From NCBI RefSeq assembly GCF_000383955.1, contig NZ_KB913013.1, positions 2,524,694 to 2,588,693 on the forward strand: a stretch of 64,000 nucleotides of DNA. Direction: 5' to 3'. The position numbers and the translations under genes were made by a program. This document shows positions 52,206-61,586 of the stretch, piece by piece. The notes beneath the pieces were generated by a model. That model was not told the origin of the DNA and did not search any database. It saw only the letters and a list, made by a program, of their open reading frames with translations. This DNA comes from Rudanella lutea DSM 19387. Lineage in GTDB: Bacteria; Bacteroidota; Bacteroidia; Cytophagales; Spirosomataceae. How positions within the stretch are numbered: position 1 is the first letter of the stretch; each line of letters opens with the position of its first letter.

Positions 52206-52269
52206 GGCAGAGAACGCCGTATTGTCACCTCAGCGGCTCTCCTCACAAATCCTGTCACGTTCTCTGCCA
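52206..52269. repeat. 11-bp inverted repeat in the SLBB-secA divergent region
   Basis: ggcagagaacg (52206-52216) and cgttctctgcc (52259-52269) are perfect inverted copies separated by 42 bases. The repeat lies between the two divergent promoters and could bind a regulator. Confidence 0.45.
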
Positions 52270-52301
52270 AATCGGGTAAAAAGACGATACGGAGCGGTTC
52301 T

Positions 52302-52330
52302 TGCAGTACCCGTCTAATAAACTAATTTTG
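52302..52330 (+). promoter_or_regulatory. Promoter of secA
   Basis: TTG at 52302-52304 and TAATTTTG at 52323-52330 with 18 bases between them fit the Bacteroidota -33/-7 arrangement. The leader to ATG 52435 would be about 100 bases. Confidence 0.6.
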
Positions 52331-52434
52331 TAGAAAATTACGTCAGGAGGCAAATACCGGACCCCAATCGTTTGTTTTGTTGTTACAGGCTAGCCGATGT
52401 AGACCAGCATACCTCTGACTTTTGATCCAACGAA

Positions 52435-55400
52435 ATGATTAATCTCATCACCAAGGGCATTACCAAATTTTTCGGCACCAAGTCGCAGCGGGACATTAAA
52501 GAACTGCTGCCCTACGTCGAGAAAGTGAACGCTGAGTTTGCCCGATTGAAAGACCTTTCCAACGACGAACTCCGTCAGCTGACCGCCGAACTGAAGGCGC
52601 ACATTGCTCAGGAGTTGCAGCCGATTGACAATCAGCTCGATGGCCTGCGGGGGCAGATTAATGACCAACCCGACATGGACGTCAACGCTAAAGAGCGGAT
52701 CTTTAACCAAATCGATAAGCTCGAAACCGACCGGAATAAAGAACTGGAACGGGTACTCCTCGATATTCTACCGCAGGCCTTTGCCGTGGTGAAAGAAACC
52801 GCCCGGCGCTTTGCCCAGAACGAACAACTTGAAGTGACCGCTACCGAGTACGACCGGGAGCTGTCGTTCCGGAAAAGTAACGTGCAGATCGTGGGCGACA
52901 AAGCCTACTGGGCCAACACCTGGGATGCCGCCGGTACCCGCATTAAGTGGGACATGGTGCATTACGATGTGCAGATTATAGGCGGGGTTGTACTGCATCA
53001 GGGTAAAATTGCCGAAATGGCAACAGGTGAAGGTAAAACCCTTGTTTCGACCTTCCCGGCGTTTCTGAATGCCCTGAGCGGGCGCGGGGTGCATATCGTT
53101 ACCGTAAACGACTACTTGGCCAAGCGCGACTCCGAATGGAACGGGCCACTCTTCGAATTCCACGGGTTGCGCGTTGATTGCATCGACAAGCATCAGCCTA
53201 ACTCCGAAGCCCGGAAAAACGCTTACCTCGCTGACCTGACGTACGGAACCAACAACGAATTTGGCTTCGATTACCTGCGCGACAACATGGCGCGCGGTAT
53301 TGATGAGCTCGTGCAGCGCAAGCACCATTTCGCGATGGTCGATGAGGTCGACTCGGTCCTGATCGACGACGCCCGGACTCCGTTGATTATTTCGGGCCCG
53401 GTACCCCGTGGCGACGAGCAGGATTACATTGAACTGAAGCCGCGCGTATCGCGTGTGGTAGAAGCTCAGAAGAAGCTGGTGTACGACCTGCTCAACGAAG
53501 CCAAAAAGAAAATTGCCGCTGGCGACGATAAAGAAGGCGGTTTGGCCTTGTTCCGGGCGTACCGGGGTCTGCCCAAACATAAGCCACTCATCAAATACCT
53601 GAGCGAGACGGGCGTAAAGCAGATTCTGCAAAAGACCGAATCGATCTATCTGGCCGAAAACCAGAAACTGATGCCCGAGGCCGATGCTCCGCTTTATTTC
53701 ACCATTGATGAGCGGCACAACAACATCGACCTGACCGAAAAAGGCATCGACTACATCACCGGCTCGGGCGAAGACCCCAACTTCTTTATCCTGCCCGACC
53801 TGTCGATCGACCTCAATGAAGTCGAGAAAGATGGCGAGCTGAGCGATCAGGAGAAGATTCTGCACAAAGAGGCCATCATTCGGGATTACTCGGTCAAAAC
53901 GCAGCGGATCAATACCGTAAATCAGCTGCTGAAAGCCTACACCCTGTTTGAACGTGACACGGAATACGTGATCATGGACGGCAAGGTAAAAATTGTGGAC
54001 GAGCAGACAGGCCGGATCATGGAAGGTCGCCGGTGGTCGGATGGTTTGCATCAGGCTGTTGAAGCCAAAGAGGGTGTGAAGGTAGAAGATGCCACCCAAA
54101 CCTACGCCACAATCACCCTCCAGAATTACTTCCGGATGTACCACAAATTGGGTGGTATGACGGGTACGGCCGAAACGGAAGCCTCTGAATTCTGGCAGAT
54201 TTACAAACTCGACGTAGTGGCTATCCCAACCAACCGGGCCATTAGCCGCAAAGACGAGGAAGATAAAGTGTACCGTTCGGTGCGGGAGAAGTACAACGCT
54301 GTGGTTGATGAGATCAACGATCTCGTACAGAAAGGACGCCCGGTACTCGTGGGTACTACGTCGGTCGAGAACTCCGAGTTGCTCAGCCGCCTGCTCACGC
54401 TCCGCAAAATTCCGCATCAGGTTCTGAACGCGAAGTATCACCAACGCGAGGCCGAAATTGTGGCCGAAGCGGGTAAGCCGGGTACCGTAACCATTGCCAC
54501 GAACATGGCCGGCCGGGGTACCGACATCAAACTTACGCCTGAGTCGAAAGCAGCGGGCGGGTTGGCCATCATCGGTACGGAGCGGCACGAGTCGCGCCGG
54601 GTCGATCGGCAGTTGCGCGGCCGGGCGGGTCGTCAGGGCGATCCGGGTACGTCGCAGTTTTTTGTCTCGCTCGAAGATAGCCTGATGCGTCTGTTCGGTT
54701 CCGACCGGATTGCCCGCGTGATGGACCGGATGGGTCTCGAAGAAGGCGAAGTGATTCAGCACTCGATGATTACCAAGTCGATAGAGCGCGCCCAGAAGAA
54801 AGTCGAGGAAAACAACTTCGGTATTCGGAAGCGGCTGCTTGAGTACGACGACGTGATGAACTACCAGCGGGAGGCTATCTACAAACGTCGGCGCAATGCC
54901 CTCTTCGGCGACCGTCTGTCGCTCGATATTGCCAACATCATGTACGACGTTTGCGAAGACATCGTGACCAATGCCGAAGGCAATTTCGATGAGGTGCAGC
55001 TTCAAATGCTCACGTCACTCGGCGTGACAACCGGCCTCAGCCGCGACGAGTTTGTGAAACTGAAGAAAGCCGATCAGGTTCGGCGGCTGTACGAGGAAGC
55101 CGAGACCCATTATGCCGATAAAAACAGTGCCATTGCCGAAAAGGCGTTGCCCGTACTGACGCAGGTACTCGAGCATCAGGGCCATCAGATCCGTAACATC
55201 GTGGTGCCGTTCTCGGATGGTCTGCACGAGTTGCAGGTAGTAGCCGACTTACGCGAGGCCGTTGCTTCGGGTGGGCGACTGCTCACGACCGAGATGGAAA
55301 AAGCCGTGTCGCTGTCGATTATCGATCAAGAGTGGAAAGAGCACCTGCGCGAGATGGACGATCTGAAACAGTCCGTTCAGAACGCCGTTTTCGAGCAGAA

Positions 55401-55839
55401 AGACCCCTTGCTTGTCTACAAATTTGAATCGGTCGAACTGTTCAAACGATTCCTGAGCAAGGTCAACTTCGATACGATCAGCTTCCTGACACGGGCCGAC
55501 ATTCCGGCGCAGGACCCGCAGGAGATTGAGCAGGAGGTACGGCAGGCCCCTGAGCAACGCTATCCGGAGCCTCAGCCCGAGCTGTACACCAACATGGATG
55601 ATTTCGACGACGACCATCTGGCAACGGGCCCCGAAGAGTACGCCCGTCGCATGGCCCAGAATGAAGCCATGGGTGCAGGTGCGCCACCCATGCCCCGGCA
55701 GATGCCGACGCGTGTGAACAAGGTTGATCGCAACGCCCGCGTAAACGTTCAGTATGCCGACGGCTCTGTGAAGCGTGACGTAAAATATAAGACGGTTGAA
55801 AACGACATCATGACCGGACGGGCCATGCTGATTGACTAA
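52435..55839 (+). CDS. secA: Protein translocase ATPase SecA
   Basis: A 1134-residue SecA, the motor that drives proteins through SecYEG. Evidence: helicase motif [26 protein letters not shown] (motif II), [23 protein letters not shown] and [14 protein letters not shown] (motif VI). Length is longer than in E. coli (901), due to insertions typical of Bacteroidota (e.g. around residues 330-440). The C-terminal zinc-binding CxCxSG end is absent; the protein ends with a basic region [18 protein letters not shown] long antisense open frame here is a coding shadow. Confidence 0.97.
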   Translation: MINLITKGITKFFGTKSQRDIKELLPYVEKVNAEFARLKDLSNDELRQLTAELKAHIAQELQPIDNQLDGLRGQINDQPDMDVNAKERIFNQIDKLETDRNKELERVLLDILPQAFAVVKETARRFAQNEQLEVTATEYDRELSFRKSNVQIVGDKAYWANTWDAAGTRIKWDMVHYDVQIIGGVVLHQGKIAEMATGEGKTLVSTFPAFLNALSGRGVHIVTVNDYLAKRDSEWNGPLFEFHGLRVDCIDKHQPNSEARKNAYLADLTYGTNNEFGFDYLRDNMARGIDELVQRKHHFAMVDEVDSVLIDDARTPLIISGPVPRGDEQDYIELKPRVSRVVEAQKKLVYDLLNEAKKKIAAGDDKEGGLALFRAYRGLPKHKPLIKYLSETGVKQILQKTESIYLAENQKLMPEADAPLYFTIDERHNNIDLTEKGIDYITGSGEDPNFFILPDLSIDLNEVEKDGELSDQEKILHKEAIIRDYSVKTQRINTVNQLLKAYTLFERDTEYVIMDGKVKIVDEQTGRIMEGRRWSDGLHQAVEAKEGVKVEDATQTYATITLQNYFRMYHKLGGMTGTAETEASEFWQIYKLDVVAIPTNRAISRKDEEDKVYRSVREKYNAVVDEINDLVQKGRPVLVGTTSVENSELLSRLLTLRKIPHQVLNAKYHQREAEIVAEAGKPGTVTIATNMAGRGTDIKLTPESKAAGGLAIIGTERHESRRVDRQLRGRAGRQGDPGTSQFFVSLEDSLMRLFGSDRIARVMDRMGLEEGEVIQHSMITKSIERAQKKVEENNFGIRKRLLEYDDVMNYQREAIYKRRRNALFGDRLSLDIANIMYDVCEDIVTNAEGNFDEVQLQMLTSLGVTTGLSRDEFVKLKKADQVRRLYEEAETHYADKNSAIAEKALPVLTQVLEHQGHQIRNIVVPFSDGLHELQVVADLREAVASGGRLLTTEMEKAVSLSIIDQEWKEHLREMDDLKQSVQNAVFEQKDPLLVYKFESVELFKRFLSKVNFDTISFLTRADIPAQDPQEIEQEVRQAPEQRYPEPQPELYTNMDDFDDDHLATGPEEYARRMAQNEAMGAGAPPMPRQMPTRVNKVDRNARVNVQYADGSVKRDVKYKTVENDIMTGRAMLID

Positions 55840-55855
55840 CAAGCGTTTTTCAAAC

Positions 55856-55939
55856 CCTTGCAGGTTTTAGAAACCTGCAAGGTCTATTGCTTTAACAACC
55901 TTCCGAAACCGGGCAGATTTCCAGAATCTGCCCGGTTTC
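55856..55939 (+). terminator. Two tandem hairpins after secA
   Basis: ccttgcaggttt (55856-55867) pairs with aaacctgcaagg (55871-55882), and gaaaccgggcagatt (55905-55919) with aatctgcccggtttc (55925-55939). The second is followed by tttgctt. They end the secA transcript and are typical intergenic hairpins in this phylum. Confidence 0.75.
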
Positions 55940-56014
55940 TTTGCTTCTGAACCAATGCGGACACACTACCTGTTTTAGCGTTAGTAAGCCGGGCTTACTT
56001 CGCACAGCCAGACA

Positions 56015-57109
56015 ATGAACAACCGCCTTGGGGTGATTACAACCCTCTCTATCAGTTTGTTTGCCTTGTTTTTCTCGGCACGGCCGTCGGGCGATATCCT
56101 TACCCTTCAGCCAGAATCACTCGGGTTTACACCGGCTACCTACTACATAGCTACCGTAACCGACGCCCGCCCAACCCCCGGTTTCGGGCGGTGGTTTACG
56201 GCCGCGGGACAACCCGCTACGAGTGTCGATTTGCCGGGTGGCACGGCAGCCGGGATCGGGCAGTTTATCCGACAAAATCTGAAACAAAACAAAAGCACGC
56301 GAGCAGTGGCCATGCGGCTCCGTGAATGTAAAGTAGTAGAAACCGCTCAGGGTAACCGAATCAGCGGTACCCTCAACTTTGCCGTTACGTTTGAACTTCT
56401 GCGCAACGCCGACGGGGAAGCCATTCCGGTTAAGCTGAATGAGTTCAGAACGAAGGGGCAATACACGCGCCCGGCCAGTCAGACGCAGGTCGTAGAGCAG
56501 AGCCTGCGCCAAAGTGTAGTGGCCTCGCTCCGGGCTTTTGATGCATACATTAAAAAGGAAGGTCTCTCAGATAGTCGATTGGCAACCCGAATCAATCTGG
56601 TGCTTCAGGATTACGTACGCAACCGCGACAACGACACGGTGTTTTACAGTCTGGACCGGCCGCTAACCTGGGCCGATTTTCAGGCCCCACCCCGTACGGC
56701 AAGCCGGTACGCGGCCGAAATTAACCCCAACTTTGCCTACGAGGGCCGCAGCAAAGTTGTCAACGGGACTGTGGAGCTTACCCTGACCATGAAAACGTTT
56801 ATGCTCAAAAGCAGCTCATGGGTAAAACCCCCGGCCCTGAATGCCTATAGCCTGAACCACGAGCAACGGCACTTCGACATTGCGCGGATCATTACGGAGC
56901 GGTTCAAAAGCAAGCTCCACCCGGATAGCCTGAGCATTGAAGACTACAACAGTAACATTCAGTACCAGTTTCTGGAATCGTACCGCGAAATGAGCCGCTT
57001 GCAGGAGTTGTACGACAGCGAAACCAACCACGGCCTGAACGTAGCGGCTCAGGAGCGCTGGAATGCCCGCATCGATGCTGACCTGAAAATGTATGGCATC
57101 AAAAAGTAA
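56015..57109 (+). CDS. DUF922-like putative zinc peptidase, exported
   Basis: A 364-residue protein with a signal peptide (TTLSISLFALFFSARPSG). The N-terminal half is beta-rich and unassigned. The C-terminal domain starts RPLTWADFQAPPRTASRYAA and contains SLNHEQRHFDIARI with the zinc-peptidase motif His282-Glu283-x-x-His286; this matches DUF922, a family predicted to be metalloproteases. A third ligand is not clear. Its last 17 bases overlap the following glycosyltransferase gene. Confidence 0.75.
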   Translation: MNNRLGVITTLSISLFALFFSARPSGDILTLQPESLGFTPATYYIATVTDARPTPGFGRWFTAAGQPATSVDLPGGTAAGIGQFIRQNLKQNKSTRAVAMRLRECKVVETAQGNRISGTLNFAVTFELLRNADGEAIPVKLNEFRTKGQYTRPASQTQVVEQSLRQSVVASLRAFDAYIKKEGLSDSRLATRINLVLQDYVRNRDNDTVFYSLDRPLTWADFQAPPRTASRYAAEINPNFAYEGRSKVVNGTVELTLTMKTFMLKSSSWVKPPALNAYSLNHEQRHFDIARIITERFKSKLHPDSLSIEDYNSNIQYQFLESYREMSRLQELYDSETNHGLNVAAQERWNARIDADLKMYGIKK

Positions 57110-58229
57110 GGAGCCTGCTCCCGCACGGGTTCTTTGCGTAAGTCCGGCCCACCCGCCGGGCGATCCGCGGATTCTGAAAACAATCGAAACACTGGCCGAC
57201 GTCTACGACGTGCATAGCCTGTTGCCCTGGCGCACACGTACATCGGCCGGTGTGTTGCCTACCCACCCAAGGTTACTGGTTCGGGGGCTCTTGGTTCATC
57301 CGGTTGTTTGCTGGTATCTGCTGCGCTTACGACCCCGGATTTTGCACATTTTCATGCCCGAACTGTTGCCAGTGGCACTCCTGTTTCGGTGCTTTGGCGG
57401 GCGGGTCGTTTACGAAGTTCAGGAAAATCTCCGGCTGAAATTTGGGCGGAAACCCCGCAATAATCATCCGGCATTGCAAGTCTTATTCAACGGATTCGAC
57501 CGGTTGGCCCGGCGGTACTGCTCGTTTGTGTTTACGGAAGATAGCTACCTGACCGAGTACACCTCGTTACGGCTTCCGTATGCTATTGTGCACAACTTTC
57601 CGGAACGGAGCCTTGCTACCCAAACAACCCAACCGCTAACCGGCTTACCCGCTATGGAGTTAGCTTTATCACCTCAAACGATCCATCTGGGCTATCTGGG
57701 CCTGATTACCCTCGACCGGGGGCTCGACACCATGCTGGCGGTGGTAGCCCACTTAAAGCAGAACGGATTGACCGTAAATCTTCACCTGTTTGGGCGAATG
57801 GCCGTTGATAAGGCTACGCTTCACGCCCTCCCCTACTACAATGACGTTGCTGCGGAGCTGATTGTTTACGGCCATGTACCCCAGTCGGTAGCCTTCCCGA
57901 TACTTCAACAATGCACGGCCGGGTTGGCGCTGCTCAAGCCCCTTGGCGACTATCCCGGCTCCTATCCGTCCAAACTTTTTGAGTACATGAGCCTGGGGCT
58001 TCCCGTGATCACGTCTAACTTCCCTTTGTACCGGTCCGTTGTTGAGCGACACGAGTGCGGCTTTTGTGTTGATCCGACCGATATTGGGACTATTTGCGCA
58101 CACATCCAACGGCTTGTTTCGAACCCTGGTGAGGCCAATCAGCTAGGTCTAAATGGACAACGGGCCGCATACGATCACTATAGTTGGTCTACAGAAGCCA
58201 AAAAATTACTGGAATTGTACAAATTATAG
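57093..58229 (+). CDS. Glycosyltransferase (GT4-like)
   Basis: A 378-residue GT-B enzyme starting inside the upstream gene's end. N-terminal CVSPAHPPGDPRILKTIETLA is typical of the GT4 group with the Asp-Pro-Arg motif; donor domain LGYLGLITLDRGLDTML and the late PSKLFEYMSLGLPVITSN holds the conserved Glu. GC-rich, unlike the glycosyltransferases of the island, so it is probably native; it may not belong to the same pathway. Confidence 0.87.
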   Translation: MASKSKEPAPARVLCVSPAHPPGDPRILKTIETLADVYDVHSLLPWRTRTSAGVLPTHPRLLVRGLLVHPVVCWYLLRLRPRILHIFMPELLPVALLFRCFGGRVVYEVQENLRLKFGRKPRNNHPALQVLFNGFDRLARRYCSFVFTEDSYLTEYTSLRLPYAIVHNFPERSLATQTTQPLTGLPAMELALSPQTIHLGYLGLITLDRGLDTMLAVVAHLKQNGLTVNLHLFGRMAVDKATLHALPYYNDVAAELIVYGHVPQSVAFPILQQCTAGLALLKPLGDYPGSYPSKLFEYMSLGLPVITSNFPLYRSVVERHECGFCVDPTDIGTICAHIQRLVSNPGEANQLGLNGQRAAYDHYSWSTEAKKLLELYKL

Positions 58230-58365
58230 ACTTTTAATAAGATACCATAGTATTCTTTTAGCAAAAAGTGATATGTTCCCTTAGAAACACTTAACTTTCG
58301 GATTCAATGGCTGGTTAAGCTATTTGGGGATTAAAAGTCACCAACGGCTTAGTACCAGATACGTT

Positions 58366-58373
58366 TAGTTTTG
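58366..58373 (+). promoter_or_regulatory. -7 box close to the KAS III-like gene
   Basis: TAGTTTTG matches TAnnTTTG and ends six bases before ATG 58380, which would give a leaderless or almost leaderless transcript. No clear -33 element. Confidence 0.4.
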
Positions 58374-58379
58374 GACAGG

Positions 58380-59318
58380 ATGTATATTCATGCAGTTAGT
58401 CATTACCTGCCCACGCAGGTAGTTGGTAACGAACATTTTACTCAACTCAACGGTCTATCGAACGAATGGATTATTGAGCGAACGGGTATAGCCGAACGGC
58501 GCAAGGCAGCCCCCGGCGAAAACACCAACACGATGTCGGTTGAGGCCGTGACCCGCCTTCAAGAGCAGGCCGACCTCTCAGATGTGGATCTGATTGTGGG
58601 TGCTACCTATACCCCACACGACACCATCGCCACGCTGGCCCACGTGGTACAGCATCACCTGGGTATTGCCGACATACCGGTCGTTTCGATTTCATCGGCC
58701 TGCTCGTCGCTGCTGAATGCCATCGAGATTGTGGAGGGGTATTTCGCCCTCAACAAGGCCAAGCGAGCGTTGGTCGTGGTATCGGAACACAATACAGCTT
58801 ACAACAATGATCAGGATAAAGTATCGGGGCACTTATGGGGCGACGGCGCATCGGCCCTGCTGATTACGAAAGAACGTGGGGCCGAAGGGGATTTCGAGGT
58901 ACTGAGCCTCCTAACGGGCGGAGCAGCCCATACCGGCAAAGCGACCGAAGCCGTGGTACTGAAACCGCTGGAACAAGGCGTGATTATGCCCAACGGACGC
59001 GACGTGTTTATCAATGCCTGTACGTACATGCCCAAAGCAAGCCAACAGGCGCTGGAGCGGTGTGGTCTTACGATCGATCAGGTTGATTATGTACTGCCTC
59101 ATCAGGCCAACTTACGTATATCACGCAACGTGATGAATACGCTCGGGCTTCCCGAAGAGAAACTCCTCTCCAACATTCAGCGGCTGGGTAATACCGGTTG
59201 TGCGGGCTGCGCTATTGCCCTCTCCGAAAACTGGTCGATGTTCCAGCCGGGGCAGCATATTGTGGTTACCGTATTTGGCGGTGGCTACTCGTACGGAGCC
59301 ATGGTGATTCGGAAATAA
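58380..59318 (+). CDS. 3-oxoacyl-ACP synthase III-like enzyme
   Basis: A 312-residue thiolase-fold condensing enzyme from ATG 58380 (a TTG nine bases earlier is in frame). The Cys-His-Asn triad is complete: Cys108 in SISSACSSLLNA, His241 in YVLPHQANLRI and Asn271 in RLGNTGCAGC. Length fits FabH. The housekeeping FabH in Bacteroidota usually sits by fabF/plsX genes, so this lone copy may make a special product (e.g. flexirubin or other fatty chains); this is inference. Confidence 0.85.
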   Translation: MYIHAVSHYLPTQVVGNEHFTQLNGLSNEWIIERTGIAERRKAAPGENTNTMSVEAVTRLQEQADLSDVDLIVGATYTPHDTIATLAHVVQHHLGIADIPVVSISSACSSLLNAIEIVEGYFALNKAKRALVVVSEHNTAYNNDQDKVSGHLWGDGASALLITKERGAEGDFEVLSLLTGGAAHTGKATEAVVLKPLEQGVIMPNGRDVFINACTYMPKASQQALERCGLTIDQVDYVLPHQANLRISRNVMNTLGLPEEKLLSNIQRLGNTGCAGCAIALSENWSMFQPGQHIVVTVFGGGYSYGAMVIRK

Positions 59319-59334
59319 GGAAGAAAATAAAGCA

Positions 59335-59367
59335 GAGATGACATCTCCCGAAACAAGATGTCATCTC
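59335..59367 (-). terminator. Hairpin between convergent genes
   Basis: gagatgacatc (59335-59345) and gatgtcatctc (59357-59367) form a perfect 11-bp stem between the KAS III-like and M1 peptidase genes. On the minus strand the T-rich tgctttattttctt follows, so it likely ends the M1 transcript. Confidence 0.6.
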
Positions 59368-59457
59368 CAAAAGGAAAAAGGAGACGGAAAAAAGGTGGGA
59401 AGCTGCCTTGTTGCCCTTCTCCTTTTCCTTTTTCCCGTCTGCTTTCACCCCGTTCTA

Positions 59458-61422
59458 CTACTGCGCGTCGGGCTTCCAGGTGTTGTTGCGTGGATTTACG
59501 TCGGGTAGCTTCTCATCGGGGTCGATGACTACCGAACGCAGGTTAGCGGTTGTTGGCGCTTTAAAGGTCCAGGTGCCGCCCCGTTGCCAAATCTCAACGG
59601 GCAGGTTTACCCGCGTCTTCTTACCGGTGGTTTCGGTTAGCTCGATGGTGGCAGGCATGGCCATTTTCTCCATGTTCTCGATGGTGATATACGAGCCCCG
59701 CTGCGGGTTGTTGTCGATATAACGCACTTCCCGCACAGCCTGGTCAAGTTTCCAGGTTTCGTAAAAATACCCCCGCCAGAACCAGCCAAGGTCTTCACCG
59801 GCAGCATCTTCCATCGTCCGAAAGAAGTCGTAAGGCGTTGGGTGTTTAAAGGCCCAACGGTTTACATACGTCTTGAACGCGTAATCGAACCGTTCGGGGC
59901 CAAGGACCACATCACGCAGCAACTTCAGTCCCATACCGGGTTTGTAGTACGCCAGAATACCCAGATTCCGGCTCTGCTGCACATCCGGGATACTCATGAT
60001 GGGCTCGGTAGGGCCAAACAACGCCGGAGCAATGTCGTGCATGGTTCCTCGCTCGCGGTTGTACTCGCCATTGTTGAAGTTGGCCGTCGACAGCAGGTTG
60101 ATAAACGTGTTGAAACCCTCGTCCATCCAGGCAAACTTGCGCTCATTGTTACCCACAATCATCGGGAACCAGTTGTGCCCAAATTCGTGGTCGGTAACGC
60201 CCCAAAGTGCGTCTTTTTTATCGCGGTGATCGCAGAACACAATGCCGGGGTACTCCATGCCTCCTACTACACCCGCTACGTTGGTGGCTACGGGGTAGCT
60301 ATACTCGTAAATGTATTTGGAGTAAAACTCAATGCAGCCTTTCACATATTCGGTAGAGCGGCCCCACGAGTCGTTGGTGGCACTTTCGGCGGGGTAGGCC
60401 GACATGGCAAGGGCGGTTTTACCGCTGGGCAGGTTGATCCGGGCGGCATCCCAGACAAACGCCCGCGAGGTAGCAAACGCCACATCACGGCTATTGAGGC
60501 AACGGAAACGCCACGTCAGTTGGCCCGACTGCTTCGGTCGTGAATTAGGGTTGGTTACCTCCTCTTTGGTACGCAACATCACCGTTTTATCACTCTGCCG
60601 GGCCTGAGCCATTCGGCGGATCTGCTCTTTGGTCAGCACCTCATCGGGGTTGATAAGCTCGCCTGATCCCACCACAATATGATCCCAGGGCACGGTAACA
60701 GCGTATTCAAAATCGCCGTACTCCAGGTAAAACTCGCCCGCTCCGAGGTAGGGCAGCACGTTCCAGCCTTCCACATCATCGAATACACACATGCGCGGAT
60801 ACCACTGCGCAATTTCATAGATGATCCCGTCTTTGCGTTTGAGCTGTCCCATTCGGTCGGAGCCGTATTCGGGCACTTTAAAGGCATACGACAGCCGGAT
60901 TTTAATAGCATCGGCACCGGGTTTCAGAGCCTCGGCCAACCGCACCTGTAGGCGGGTATCAGTGATGGAATACGGTACGGGAGCCGCCTTCCCTTTTCCC
61001 TGATCGACCGTGACCGACGTAATGGTCATGCCGCCGTTAAAATCCAGGTTACCAAACCGACCGCCGGTAACGGGTGTGGTTTTGGCGGCCCGTGAGGTAT
61101 CGCTAAACGCGTTCTGATCGAGTTGAAGCCACAAAAAAGGGAGGCTCTCAGGCGAGTTATTTTTGTACGTAATCTCTACCTCACCCGTCAGCAAATCCTG
61201 CTTTTCATCGAGGGTAACGCTGATCCTGTAATCAGCGCGATTTTGCCAGTAACGGGGTCCGGGAGCTCCACTGCTGGACCGAAAATCGTTGCCCGGCTGC
61301 ATGTTAAAGAGCGGGTGGAATAATTCCTTCGGGTCGTACTTCGAGGTACTTGTTGATGAGGTGGACTGAGCCAGCACTTGCCCGGCTAAAAGGCAGGCTG
61401 CCACCAGAAGTTTGTTCTTCAT
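59458..61422 (-). CDS. M1 family metallopeptidase (aminopeptidase)
   Basis: A 654-residue exported zinc aminopeptidase; signal peptide ending near [10 protein letters not shown]. The zinc site is [14 protein letters not shown] with the third ligand Glu in [12 protein letters not shown], 18 residues after the last His of HExx[14 protein letters not shown] replaces the classic GAMEN motif. N-terminal domain (residues 60-240) is the M1 beta-saddle. Common in Bacteroidota; likely releases N-terminal amino acids from peptides outside the cytoplasm. Confidence 0.92.
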   Translation of the reverse strand: MKNKLLVAACLLAGQVLAQSTSSTSTSKYDPKELFHPLFNMQPGNDFRSSSGAPGPRYWQNRADYRISVTLDEKQDLLTGEVEITYKNNSPESLPFLWLQLDQNAFSDTSRAAKTTPVTGGRFGNLDFNGGMTITSVTVDQGKGKAAPVPYSITDTRLQVRLAEALKPGADAIKIRLSYAFKVPEYGSDRMGQLKRKDGIIYEIAQWYPRMCVFDDVEGWNVLPYLGAGEFYLEYGDFEYAVTVPWDHIVVGSGELINPDEVLTKEQIRRMAQARQSDKTVMLRTKEEVTNPNSRPKQSGQLTWRFRCLNSRDVAFATSRAFVWDAARINLPSGKTALAMSAYPAESATNDSWGRSTEYVKGCIEFYSKYIYEYSYPVATNVAGVVGGMEYPGIVFCDHRDKKDALWGVTDHEFGHNWFPMIVGNNERKFAWMDEGFNTFINLLSTANFNNGEYNRERGTMHDIAPALFGPTEPIMSIPDVQQSRNLGILAYYKPGMGLKLLRDVVLGPERFDYAFKTYVNRWAFKHPTPYDFFRTMEDAAGEDLGWFWRGYFYETWKLDQAVREVRYIDNNPQRGSYITIENMEKMAMPATIELTETTGKKTRVNLPVEIWQRGGTWTFKAPTTANLRSVVIDPDEKLPDVNPRNNTWKPDAQ

Positions 61423-61586
61423 TGATTGATTGTTAGGCCGTAGGCAGAAACGTGTATTACGTCTTTGTAATCAAATAATTCACCGCTTTAAACTCAGAGC
61501 GACCGGCACAGACCCTCCGCCCAAACGGTAAACCCAAAACCACAAACCATAAACTACTTAACGAATACAGGTTGAGGTTTAGTCAT

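Larger units (their letters stand above)
52078..52434. other. Divergent intergenic region between SLBB gene and secA
   Basis: These 357 bases hold no gene. They contain a promoter and palindrome for the SLBB gene (52089-52122), an inverted repeat of 11 bases (52206-52216 and 52259-52269), and the secA promoter (52302-52330). No RNA gene was recognised. Confidence 0.7.

Noticed and set aside
52078-52434. Possible tRNA or small RNA in the SLBB-secA gap
   Set aside because: No cloverleaf or known RNA pattern was found; only palindromes and promoters could be supported.
52768-55005. 745-residue open frame antisense to secA
   Set aside because: It mirrors the codon pattern of the highly conserved secA gene, shows no recognisable motif and is a usual shadow in GC-rich coding DNA.
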